Below are positions 33,641-41,930 of a DNA stretch of 53,636 nt, one piece after another (the stretch's first letter is position 1; each line of letters starts with the position of its first letter). This DNA comes from CAG-390 sp964579135 (GTDB lineage Bacteria; Bacillota; Clostridia; Oscillospirales; CAG-272), in contig CAZOFD010000010.1 of NCBI GenBank assembly GCA_964579135.1, forward strand, positions 1-53,636, given 5' to 3'. The notes beneath the pieces were generated by a model. The model worked only from the letters and a program-made list of their open reading frames with translations, made no database searches and was not told the DNA's origin. Position numbers and translations under genes: made by a program.

Positions 33641-35548
33641 ATGAAAGAAAAGATGCTTAACGCCGCGCAAAAGGCAAACGCGCTCCTCACGAGTATTCCG
33701 GCAACACTTGTCGGCGGAGCGTTTTTGATACTGAGTTTCGTTCTTTCGAAGACGGGGCACGCCCCCCTCGTCGACCCGGCGTGGATAACGGTTATAATAA
33801 GCGGTCTCCCTCTCGTTTATCTTGCGATAAAACGCACGATAAACAACCGCGGAATCGCGAAAATATCCTCCGCGCATCTTATAAGCGTCGCTATGATAGC
33901 CGCAATAGCCACCGGCGATCTCTTCGCCGCAGGCGAGGTCGCTTTCATTATGGCGATAGGAGAGATTCTCGAGGATCTTACGACAGACAGAGCCAAACGA
34001 GGACTGAAAAAACTCATCTCTCTCGCGCCCTCGCAGGCGAGAGTGATAAATGCCGACGGCAGTTTGACGCTCGTGTCCGCAGACACGATAAAAAAAGGCG
34101 ACGTTTTGCGAATCCTGCCGGGAGAGAGTATACCCGCGGACGGCGTCGTTATATCCGGCGAAACGTCGGTCGATCAGTCGATCCTGACGGGCGAATCCCT
34201 GCCCGTTGACAAAGCCGTCGGTGACTCCGTTTATTGCGGAACGATAAACCGCTTCGGCGCGATAGACGTTCGTGCCACAGAGGTCGGTGCGGACAGCTCG
34301 CTGCAAAAACTGATACGTATGGTACGCGAAGCGGAAGACAAAAAAGCCCCTGCCGCAAGGGTAGCGGATGCCGCCGCAAGTTGGCTCGTACCCGCGGCGC
34401 TCGTAATTGCCGTTGCGACGGGCATTATAACGAAGGACGTTGTGCGCGCGGTCACCGTGCTCGTCGTATTCTGCCCCTGTGCGCTCGTTTTGGCAACGCC
34501 GACGGCAATAATGGCAGCCATCGGGCAAGCAACGAAGCACGGAGTCATAATCAAATCCGGCGAAGCGCTTGAAAAAATGGGAAAAACCGACGTCGTAGCA
34601 TTCGACAAGACCGGCACCGTTACGCACGGCAAGCTTGAGGTTTGCGACGTCGTTCCGCTCGCACGTGAAGTCGACGAAAATCTGTTGCTCCTTGTTGCGG
34701 CGTCCGCGGAAGCCAAAAGCGAGCATCCGCTTGCCGTTGCAATCGCCGACAGCGCACAAAAGCACGGTATAAAGCCCGCAACGTGCGAAAACTTTCGAAT
34801 GAGCGCGGGAAAGGGCGTTTGCGCAACCGTCGGCGAAGACGTAATCGTTTGCGGAAACGAAAAACACCTTAGCGAAAACGGTATAGAAATTTGCACGGCA
34901 TTAAAGAACGCGCTCGACAGCCTGCGTGGAGCGGGAAAAGGCTCGATCTGCGTCGCTCACAACGGCAAGGTCATCGGCGCGATCGGATTTTCCGACGTTG
35001 TTCGCCGAGAAGCGCGACAAACGGTAGATGAACTCGCAAAACTCGGTATGAAAACCGTCCTGCTTACGGGAGATAACCTCGGCGCGGCAAAACGCGTTGC
35101 CGACGACGTCGGTATCGACGACGTGCACGCCGAACTATTGCCCGAGCAAAAGCTCGAGCATATATCCGAGCTGCAAAGCCGCGGAAAAACGGTGTGTATG
35201 ATAGGAGACGGCATAAACGACGCCCCCGCGCTCAAGACAGCCGACGTCGGCATTGCTATGGGCGATATCGGAAGCGACGTTGCCGTAGAAGCTGCGGATA
35301 TCGCGCTGATGAGCGACGACGTCTCCCGCCTGCCGTATCTGAAGCGCCTTTCCCGCGCAACGCTCGGCACTATCAAACTGAGCATCACGCTTTCGATGGT
35401 CATCAACGTCGTCGCAGTCGCTCTTTCGGTCGCGGGAGTTCTTACGCCGACCACGGGCGCGCTCGTGCACAATCTCGGCTCGTTTTTCGTTATACTCATA
35501 GCGGCACTTCTTTACGACAGAAAATTCGACCGACGCTCTCTCACGTAA
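33641..35548 (+). CDS. P1B-type heavy-metal-transporting ATPase
   Basis: A 635-residue metal-export ATPase without an N-terminal HMA domain. Membrane metal motif CPC (FCPCALVLATP), TGES, phosphorylation site DKTGTVTHG, SEHPLA nucleotide-binding motif, GDGINDAPAL, and a last membrane segment containing HNLGSFF. CPC plus HN-x-GS is not the Cu type (which has Asn/Tyr and MxxSS); it is nearer to the Zn/Cd/Mn-type groups, and CtpC-like enzymes have HNxSS. The metal cannot be fixed by eye. Start ATG 33641 after GCAGGTGAATTATCAAA. A strong terminator follows. Confidence 0.9.
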   Translation: MKEKMLNAAQKANALLTSIPATLVGGAFLILSFVLSKTGHAPLVDPAWITVIISGLPLVYLAIKRTINNRGIAKISSAHLISVAMIAAIATGDLFAAGEVAFIMAIGEILEDLTTDRAKRGLKKLISLAPSQARVINADGSLTLVSADTIKKGDVLRILPGESIPADGVVISGETSVDQSILTGESLPVDKAVGDSVYCGTINRFGAIDVRATEVGADSSLQKLIRMVREAEDKKAPAARVADAAASWLVPAALVIAVATGIITKDVVRAVTVLVVFCPCALVLATPTAIMAAIGQATKHGVIIKSGEALEKMGKTDVVAFDKTGTVTHGKLEVCDVVPLAREVDENLLLLVAASAEAKSEHPLAVAIADSAQKHGIKPATCENFRMSAGKGVCATVGEDVIVCGNEKHLSENGIEICTALKNALDSLRGAGKGSICVAHNGKVIGAIGFSDVVRREARQTVDELAKLGMKTVLLTGDNLGAAKRVADDVGIDDVHAELLPEQKLEHISELQSRGKTVCMIGDGINDAPALKTADVGIAMGDIGSDVAVEAADIALMSDDVSRLPYLKRLSRATLGTIKLSITLSMVINVVAVALSVAGVLTPTTGALVHNLGSFFVILIAALLYDRKFDRRSLT

Positions 35549-35584
35549 CCGAGGCGGGGCGCGAGCTCCGAGCGGATAACAAAA

Positions 35585-35632
35585 CGGCGGACAACGCAAA
35601 AATCTGCGTTGTCCGCCGCTTTTCTTTGCTTT
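35585..35632 (+). terminator. Terminator after the P1B ATPase gene
   Basis: A 14-bp stem (35585-35598 with 35605-35618) followed by TTTTCTTTGCTTT. Confidence 0.88.
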
Positions 35633-35797
35633 CGCCGCGTTTTTCGTTGTAGCCGACGGCACGTTCTTTTACCGAAAAACCGTTTGGCGCCCTTTGGTCT
35701 TCCCCGCGCACACGAGGCAATTTGCGCACGTCTCGCAGCGCAACGGCACGCCGACTGCGACAGACGACCGCGCACGTGCCTCGCAAAAGCAAGCGCC

Positions 35798-38329
35798 TCA
35801 CACGGCGGAGCGCCGGTACGGCAACGATTTTGAAAAGCACACCTTGCCTTCGCACAAAAACTCAAACGTCTGTTCGCACGCTGCCGCGTCGCATAGCGTC
35901 GCGCCGTCCGCACGCGGTGGGGCACCGTCGCTTGCGCGAACGAATATCCGCTCGTTTTGTTGCCCGAGCTCCATAAAAAGCGTCGCCAACGGGTCCGCTA
36001 TATAATTGTCGATCGCGCGCCCGAGACCGCGTGCACTCCCGTACGCTCCTCCCTTTTGGCACAAAAGCCGCACCGCACTGTCGTCAAACTCGAGTTTTTT
36101 CCCGACACGGCAAGCACGCCGCACAAGTTCGTCAAGCATTTTTCGGCATATCTTTTCAATACCGACGCCGTCGAGAGGGGGGAAAAACACCGCCTCGTCG
36201 ATACGATCGACAAGTTCCGGGCGAAACGTTTTGCGCAAAACACGCTCGAGCCTACGTTTGCTCGCATAGTCGCAGGCGTCTCCGTTCGTGCTCGCAAATC
36301 CGATCGTTTCGTCGTTCGCTTGCCCGCCGCAGCCGAGATTCGTCGTCATTATAACCAGCGCGTTTTTGAAATCCGCCTTTCTGCCGCGCGAATCCGTCAA
36401 TACGCCGTCGTCAAGTATCTGCAAAAGCAAATTGCAAACGTCCGAATGCGCTTTTTCTATTTCGTCCAGCAATACGACGCAATACGGTCGGCGTCTGACC
36501 GCCTCCGTCAGTTGACCGCCGTCATCATACCCGACGTAGCCCGGCGGCGAGCCGACAAGCCTCGAGACGCTGTTTTTTTCCCGATATTCCGACATATCGA
36601 TCCGAACGAGCGCCCTTTCCGTGCCGAACAGTTCCCTGCTTATCGCGCGGCACGTTTCCGTTTTTCCTACTCCGGGCTGCCCGGCAAATATAAACGAGCC
36701 TATCGGTCTTTTTCCGTCGGAAAGCCCCGACCTACGTCGAACGATCGCGCGGCAAACCGCGGAAACGGCTGCATCCTGCCCGATGACCGCCGCACGCAGG
36801 CGATCTCCGAGCCCTTGCAGCACTTCGTCCTCGTCCGCCCTCAGGCGGCACACGGGTATCCCCGTATGCGTTTCGACAACCCTCGCGACGTCGTCTTTAC
36901 AAACGTGCGGCGCAACGAAAGAACGGTTACTTTTTTCTTCGTAAAGTTGCGACAGCTTTATGCGAAGCAATTTTTCCTCGTCGCGCAAGCAGGCAGCCGA
37001 CTCAAAATCCCGCTCGTATATAGCAGCCTCTTTGCGCCTCGTTACCTCGCTCAGCTCCTCCTCAAATCGACGGGTACCGCCGACTTGCCCATCCGCAGCG
37101 GCACGCTTGCCCGCCGCTGCCTCGTCGATAAGATCTATCGCCTTGTCGGGCAGATATCTCTCGGGCATATATCTGACGGAAAGATCGACCGCCGCCTCAA
37201 GCGCTTCGTCCTCGATAACGACTTTGTGGTGCGATTCGTACCTATCGCGCAAGCCGCGCAGTATTGCTGTCGTCTCCGTCTCACCGGGCTCGTTTACCGT
37301 TATAGCTCGGAATCGGCGCGCAAGCGCCGCGTCACGCTCTATATAACGGCGATATTCGTCGAACGTAGTCGCCCCTATCACTCTTGCCTCGCCGCGTGCG
37401 AGCGCGGGTTTTAAAATGTTCGCGGCGTCCACCGCCCCCTCCGCCGCGCCCGCACCTACCAAGGTGTGCAGTTCGTCTATAAATAGTATCACGTCCTCGT
37501 CGGCGGCTACCTCACGCATAACGGTTTTCAGCCTATCCTCAAACTCTCCGCGATATTTCGCTCCCGCTATCATAGCGCAAATATCGAGCGATATTATCCT
37601 TTTCCCGACCAGCATATCCGGCACGTTTCCCTCGACGATACGACGCGCAAGCCCCTCTGCCACAGCCGTTTTGCCGACTCCAGGCTCGCCGACAAGGCAT
37701 GGGTTGTTTTTGCTCCTGCGGCAAAGTACGCGTATCGCTTGTTCGGTCTCCGTCTCCCTGCCTATAACGGGGTCGAGCTCGTCGGCAAGCGCCGCCGCGG
37801 TAAGGTCGCGCCCGTATTTCAAATACGTCGCTCCGCTATCCGAGTTTTTGCGTGAATACGTTCGTTTTTCTCGCGCCGTCGAGGTAAACGAACCCGCGGA
37901 ATCAAAAAAAGCCCCGATATCCGCCCGCACGTCGACGACGTTAACACCGCACTCCGCCAAGACGCGTACGGCGGCGCCCCCCGGCTCCTCGAGCATAGCG
38001 AGCAACAGACGTTCCGTACCGACGCACCCGTCCCCTTGCCTTGCGCTCGCGCTCGCCGCGCTCTCCAATATCCTTTTCACCCGCGGAGTCATATCCGACG
38101 GCAATATCGCCCCCTCCGTACCTACCCCGCAAACGCGCCGCACAGCGTCGCGCAAGAGTGCCGCCTCGGCTCCCCGTGCATACAAAAGTTTGGATGCTGC
38201 GGTGTCCCGTACCTCAGCCAGTCCGAGCAACAGATGCTCCGTACCGACGTATCCGTGCCCCATTTTCCTTGCCTCGGTCAAGGCAAGATGCAGCGCGTTT
38301 TGCGCTTTATCGCTAAGTTTGCTTTTCAT
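35798..38329 (-). CDS. clpC: ATP-dependent Clp protease ATP-binding subunit ClpC
   Basis: An 843-residue AAA+ unfoldase. Order: N domain with two repeats (about 1-140), first ATPase module with GEPGVGKTAVAEG and FIDELHTLVGAG, UVR-type middle segment (RRKEAAIYERDFESAACLRDEE), then second ATPase module with GQPGVGKTE, GSPPGYVGYDDGG, LLDEIEKAH and a ClpB_D2-small domain. It feeds substrates to ClpP. ATG 38329 is chosen over ATG 38335 because GGAG is then eight bases away. Unlike most Firmicutes it is alone: no ctsR, mcsA or mcsB is next to it. The C-terminus has extra Cys (FLCEGKVCF). Confidence 0.93.
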   Translation of the reverse strand: MKSKLSDKAQNALHLALTEARKMGHGYVGTEHLLLGLAEVRDTAASKLLYARGAEAALLRDAVRRVCGVGTEGAILPSDMTPRVKRILESAASASARQGDGCVGTERLLLAMLEEPGGAAVRVLAECGVNVVDVRADIGAFFDSAGSFTSTAREKRTYSRKNSDSGATYLKYGRDLTAAALADELDPVIGRETETEQAIRVLCRRSKNNPCLVGEPGVGKTAVAEGLARRIVEGNVPDMLVGKRIISLDICAMIAGAKYRGEFEDRLKTVMREVAADEDVILFIDELHTLVGAGAAEGAVDAANILKPALARGEARVIGATTFDEYRRYIERDAALARRFRAITVNEPGETETTAILRGLRDRYESHHKVVIEDEALEAAVDLSVRYMPERYLPDKAIDLIDEAAAGKRAAADGQVGGTRRFEEELSEVTRRKEAAIYERDFESAACLRDEEKLLRIKLSQLYEEKSNRSFVAPHVCKDDVARVVETHTGIPVCRLRADEDEVLQGLGDRLRAAVIGQDAAVSAVCRAIVRRRSGLSDGKRPIGSFIFAGQPGVGKTETCRAISRELFGTERALVRIDMSEYREKNSVSRLVGSPPGYVGYDDGGQLTEAVRRRPYCVVLLDEIEKAHSDVCNLLLQILDDGVLTDSRGRKADFKNALVIMTTNLGCGGQANDETIGFASTNGDACDYASKRRLERVLRKTFRPELVDRIDEAVFFPPLDGVGIEKICRKMLDELVRRACRVGKKLEFDDSAVRLLCQKGGAYGSARGLGRAIDNYIADPLATLFMELGQQNERIFVRASDGAPPRADGATLCDAAACEQTFEFLCEGKVCFSKSLPYRRSAV

Positions 38330-38462
38330 TGCCATCTCTCCATATGCCGCCGACGCCGATCTCGGTATCGTCGTCCCGAAATATACGCCTTGCCCGTTTA
38401 TCTTGCGCTCGCCGCAAGCAAATTACAGTCGTTTTTCGACTTCAAGCACGCCGAGAACAAGA

Positions 38463-38518
38463 CTCTACCGACGGTAGAGCACTCTAAACCGTCGGTTACG
38501 CCTCTACCGTAGACGGTA
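38463..38518. promoter_or_regulatory. Array of three phased palindromes upstream of clpC
   Basis: CTCTACCG-A-CGGTAGAG (38463-38479), AACCG-T-CGGTT (38487-38497) and TACCGT-AG-ACGGTA (38505-38518). Each carries a CTCTA(AA)CCG half at 38463, 38482 and 38502, spaced 19 and 20 bases, about two helix turns. It lies 134 bases before the clpC ATG. No CtsR box (GGTCAAA repeats) or CIRCE is visible. The rest of the gap 38330-38792 holds the plus-strand promoter at 38542 and otherwise nothing I can name. Confidence 0.6.
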
Positions 38519-38541
38519 TATCGCACTTTTTAACCTTTTAC

Positions 38542-38570
38542 TTGATTTTTAGACACGAATACGATATAAT
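38542..38570 (+). promoter_or_regulatory. Promoter of the GT8/acyltransferase operon
   Basis: TTGATT (38542-38547), 17 bases, TATAAT (38565-38570), about 215 bases before the first gene. Confidence 0.72.
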
Positions 38571-38792
38571 ATACACGATTCCGAAATCAAATTTGCAACC
38601 GCACGCAAAATTGTCAAAGGATTCGAATCATCGCCTTATCGGTCGGCATTTATTCTCTAAAAGGGCAAAAAGAAAAACTGAATTCCGTTTTTGCCGCCTT
38701 TACGTTTGCGTTTTAAGCAGACGACGTGACGTTCGCAGCAAAATCGCCCGCACCGAAAGACCGAAATCAAAATCTCGAAAGGGTCCCACACA

Positions 38793-39758
38793 ATGACATA
38801 CGATGCAAAAAGCGAAAAGCGAGAGATCTTGCCGATCTTTTTCGCCGTTGACGACAAATACGCCCCCTACCTTGCGGTGGCGATCCGATCGCTTGCGGAA
38901 CATATATCCCCCGAATACGATTACAAGATCTACGTTTTAATAGATTCGCTGTCCGACCTGCACAGACAAAGACTTTCGCGTATGGCGGATATAAAGAGCA
39001 ATCTTTCGATCGAATTCGTCAACGTCGCAAAACAACTCGACGCACTCAAAAGTATGCTGCTTTTGCGCGATTATTACACGCGGGCAACGTATTACAGATT
39101 TTTTATCCCCGAGCTCTTTCCGCAATATGATCGCGGCGTTTACCTTGACTGCGATATAATCCTGCAGACCGACGTCGCAAAACTCTGCCGCACGGACCTC
39201 GGTGACAACATCGTCGCCGCCGCCCCCGAAGAAGTTATGGCAAAATTCCGTTGCTTCGGCAGATACGTCGAAGTGCTTCTCGGTATGCCGTACGAAACGT
39301 ATTTCAGCGCCGGAGTTATGCTTATGGATCTCGCGCAAATGCGCCGCCTGCGCATAGCGGACAGATTCGTCGAGCTTTTGAACTACAAAAAATTCCCCGT
39401 AACTCAGGATCAAGACTACCTCAACGTACTCTGCTACGGCAAGGTTCTCCTGCTCCCATCGACTTGGAACGTTACCGCTTTCGGCGACGTCAGCGAAACG
39501 GGCAACGAAAACCTAATCCATTTCAAGATCAACTGGAAGCCTTGGCATTACAGCGGAATAACTTTTGAAAATTATTTTTGGGATTACGCCTCTCGTACCG
39601 AGTACCTTGCGGATCTGAAAGACACGCTCGCAAATTTTTCAAAAGCGGATCGCGAAGAGGACGCGCGCCAATTCGACAGCCTTGTTAAGCTTGCGCTTGA
39701 CGAGGTTGCTTCGGTAAAGGGCACGGATTATATCCCGCCGAAAGGACTTTTTTCATAA
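38793..39758 (+). CDS. Family 8 glycosyltransferase
   Basis: A 321-residue GT8 enzyme: N-terminal PIFFAVDDKYAPYLAVAIRSL, donor-binding RFFIPELFP, metal-binding DCD in GVYLDCDIILQTD, YFSAGVMLMDL, QDQDYLNVL, and the C-terminal HFKINWKPWHY. GT8 enzymes transfer glucose or galactose from a UDP-sugar, often in cell-surface glycans. No membrane segment. The ATG follows AAAGGGTCCCACACA. Its stop codon overlaps the ATG of the acyltransferase gene. Confidence 0.9.
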   Translation: MTYDAKSEKREILPIFFAVDDKYAPYLAVAIRSLAEHISPEYDYKIYVLIDSLSDLHRQRLSRMADIKSNLSIEFVNVAKQLDALKSMLLLRDYYTRATYYRFFIPELFPQYDRGVYLDCDIILQTDVAKLCRTDLGDNIVAAAPEEVMAKFRCFGRYVEVLLGMPYETYFSAGVMLMDLAQMRRLRIADRFVELLNYKKFPVTQDQDYLNVLCYGKVLLLPSTWNVTAFGDVSETGNENLIHFKINWKPWHYSGITFENYFWDYASRTEYLADLKDTLANFSKADREEDARQFDSLVKLALDEVASVKGTDYIPPKGLFS

Positions 39759-40636
39759 TGAACGAACACGCAGAGCAATCGACGACAACCTCGGAGATAT
39801 CCCCCGACCGCTTGGCGGTGCTTGCGAAGATAGCAGAATACGAGCGCCTCGGCAAATTCGACTGCGACGTGGAAGACGACCCACCGACGCGAGCGCTCCG
39901 TGCGGGCGAATGCGATTATATCGGCAAAAAGTTGTCCTCTAAGATCACCACCTACGTCGCGAACGTCGTTGCGAAACGTTATTTTGACAATCTTATCAAA
40001 AACGGCGACCTTGTTATCAAAGACGTGCGCGGCATCGAAAACTACCTATCCGTCGCCGACGGCGGCGCCGTTATAACCTGCAATCACTTTAACGCTTTCG
40101 ATAACTATGCCGTTTACAAAGCGATAGAGCCGCATCTGGGGAAAAAAAGGCTATACAAGATCATACGCGAGGGTAACTACACCTCGTTTCCCGGGCTCTA
40201 CGGCTACTTTTTCCGCCATTGCAACACCCTGCCGCTCGCCTCAAACCATTCCGTAATGAAAGAGATGATGACGGCGGTAAAGGAGCTGCTCTCCCGCGGC
40301 GAAAAAATACTTATATATCCCGAGCAGGGGATGTGGTGGAACTACCGCAAGCCCCGCCCGCTCAAAGCCGGAGCCTTTCACTTTGCCGTAAGCGCCTCAG
40401 TTCCGGTAGTTCCCTGCTTTATAACGATGGAGGACACGGATCGTATCGGCGGCGACGGCTTTCCGATACAGGCGTACACCGTTCACTTCGGCGCGCCCGT
40501 ATTCCCCGCCGCAGAGCGTTCTTTGCGCGACAACACGCAAACGATGAGCGCCGCCGTATTTGAATTTATGAAAGCGACGTACGAAGACTTTTACAAAACG
40601 GAACTCAGATATTCAAACGACGAGGGAGCCGTGTAA
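39758..40636 (+). CDS. 1-acyl-glycerol-3-phosphate-type acyltransferase (PlsC family)
   Basis: A 292-residue PlsC-family acyltransferase. Block I is CNHFNAFDNYAVY (NHxxxxD), block III is IYPEQGMWW, followed by KPRPLKAGAFHFA and PVVPCFITMED. It overlaps the GT8 stop codon by one base (TAATG), so translation is coupled. The acceptor could be lysophosphatidate, but the neighbours suggest a glycolipid or surface sugar. Confidence 0.87.
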   Translation: MNEHAEQSTTTSEISPDRLAVLAKIAEYERLGKFDCDVEDDPPTRALRAGECDYIGKKLSSKITTYVANVVAKRYFDNLIKNGDLVIKDVRGIENYLSVADGGAVITCNHFNAFDNYAVYKAIEPHLGKKRLYKIIREGNYTSFPGLYGYFFRHCNTLPLASNHSVMKEMMTAVKELLSRGEKILIYPEQGMWWNYRKPRPLKAGAFHFAVSASVPVVPCFITMEDTDRIGGDGFPIQAYTVHFGAPVFPAAERSLRDNTQTMSAAVFEFMKATYEDFYKTELRYSNDEGAV

Positions 40637-40637
40637 G

Positions 40638-41219
40638 ATGCTTGCTTACGTTATCATCATCTTAGCAACGAACGTGTTGAGCGTTGCGGCAAACGCGATC
40701 TTTACCTCGGCAACGCCGTCTCAGATCGCATACATCGCTTTTTGCTCCGTTTTCGGCACGATCGCCGTAATAGCGATCGACGGGGTCACCGCGTTTATCA
40801 TACGGCGTTTGCCCGCAAAGCTTTTTAAAGCAAACGGTAAATTTTTCAAAGTTTCAAAGTGGGAACAAAAACTTTACCGAAAGCTGAAGATCAACTCTTG
40901 GAAAGACTACGTTCCCGAACTCGGCGGGTTTTCCGGGTTTCACAAAGACAAATTGCAAAGCACGAACGATATTAAATATCTCGAAAGATTTTTGCTCGAG
41001 TCAAACTACGGCGTTATAATCCACCTTGTAAACGCGCTGTGCGGCGGTCTTATCCTTTGCTTGCCTTTTTGCAAACGCCTCGGCATAGGGCTGCCCGTTA
41101 TTATCGTAAATTTCGTTTTGTCTCTCCTGCCGATAGCGATACTGCGATACAACACGCAGCCTTTGCGCTATCTGCACGAGCGCTGTCTGCGCCGCGTGGC
41201 AAAAACCGAATCGCCCTGA
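40638..41219 (+). CDS. CrtO-like membrane acyltransferase (glycosyl-diaponeurosporenoate acyltransferase family)
   Basis: A 193-residue membrane protein with hydrophobic segments at about 2-22, 30-52, 122-140 and 147-168. The central soluble segment is family-typical: WEQKLYRKLKINSWKDYVPELG then FSGFHKDKL (split here). It resembles CrtO, which in Staphylococcus acylates a glycosylated carotenoid. No carotenoid genes are seen, so it probably acylates another glycosylated lipid. Its ATG is two bases after the PlsC stop; the three genes form a tight operon. Confidence 0.72.
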   Translation: MLAYVIIILATNVLSVAANAIFTSATPSQIAYIAFCSVFGTIAVIAIDGVTAFIIRRLPAKLFKANGKFFKVSKWEQKLYRKLKINSWKDYVPELGGFSGFHKDKLQSTNDIKYLERFLLESNYGVIIHLVNALCGGLILCLPFCKRLGIGLPVIIVNFVLSLLPIAILRYNTQPLRYLHERCLRRVAKTESP

Positions 41220-41283
41220 CCGCGCCGACGTTAAACGGCGGCGCCGCAAGCGCAGACGTTCGGCTCTCTGCCGCGACACGATC

Positions 41284-41323
41284 GCCTCGGATACGATTTT
41301 TGTATCCGAGGCATATTTTTTAT
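41284..41323 (+). terminator. Terminator after the glycolipid-type operon
   Basis: An 11-bp stem (41284-41294 with 41302-41312) then ATATTTTTTATT; it abuts the next promoter. Confidence 0.85.
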
Positions 41324-41351
41324 TGACAAAACGGCGAGAACGTTTTATAAT
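41323..41351 (+). promoter_or_regulatory. Consensus promoter of the copper operon
   Basis: TTGACA (41323-41328), 17 bases, TATAAT (41346-41351). Confidence 0.94.
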
Positions 41352-41355
41352 ATAA

Positions 41356-41372
41356 ATACCCCTCGGGGGTAT
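41356..41372. promoter_or_regulatory. CsoR-type operator
   Basis: ATACCCC-TCG-GGGGTAT, a 7-bp inverted repeat of the known CsoR kind (G/C tract in a TA frame). It covers the expected transcription start, fitting repression in low copper. Confidence 0.88.
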
Positions 41373-41442
41373 ATAAAAACGATTAAAACGGCATTTCGTC
41401 GCCTAAAGCGACAAATCGAATATGCAGAAACAGGGTAATACT

Positions 41443-41910
41443 ATGGAAAAAGCCACCTTTTCCTTGCGCGACACCGAAGCGGATACCGCCGTCACGCACC
41501 AAAACCGCGGCGTTCCCGCGCGAGACGCCGCGGAAATATCGCCAAAAAGCGCGAATACAAGCACCTTTGGCAACTCTTGCGTTTGTGTCGACGCCGAGGT
41601 GCCGTGCGGCAGCGGCACCGCAGCGTCTTCGGGCAAAAAGACTTTGCGCTCCGACAGCGAAAAGAAAAAGTTGACAAATCGGCTCTCTCGCCTCGAGGGG
41701 CAGATACGCGGTATTCGCGGAATGATAGAAAAAGACGCCTACTGCAACGACGTCCTTATCCAATCCGCGGCGGCAAGCGCAGCTCTTGCGGCTTTCGAGC
41801 GCGAATTGCTCGGAGCGCACGTTAAGGGTTGCGTGGCGCGAGATCTTCGCAACGGGCACGACGAGGTGATCGACGAACTTCTCGAGACAATATCCAAACT
41901 TATGAAATAA
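41443..41910 (+). CDS. csoR: CsoR-family copper-sensing repressor
   Basis: A 155-residue protein. The C-terminal about 90 residues are CsoR (KLTNRLSRLEGQIRGIRGMIE..). The Cu(I) ligands are exact in spacing: Cys101 in DAYCND, His126 and Cys130 in HVKGC (C-x24-H-x3-C). The N-terminus is about 65 residues longer than usual, low in complexity, and contains CVC and a third Cys (46, 48, 55). Start ATG 41443 follows CAGGGTAATACT; an ATG at 41422 has no ribosome-binding site. It lies directly after its operator and 20 bases before copA. Confidence 0.93.
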   Translation: MEKATFSLRDTEADTAVTHQNRGVPARDAAEISPKSANTSTFGNSCVCVDAEVPCGSGTAASSGKKTLRSDSEKKKLTNRLSRLEGQIRGIRGMIEKDAYCNDVLIQSAAASAALAAFERELLGAHVKGCVARDLRNGHDEVIDELLETISKLMK

Positions 41911-41930
41911 AAGGGGGAGAAACAACGCAA

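Noticed and set aside
38476..38487. TAGAGCACTCTA as a CIRCE element
   Set aside because: CIRCE is TTAGCACTC-N9-GAGTGCTAA; this has no nine-base spacer and is formed by the edges of the phased palindromes.
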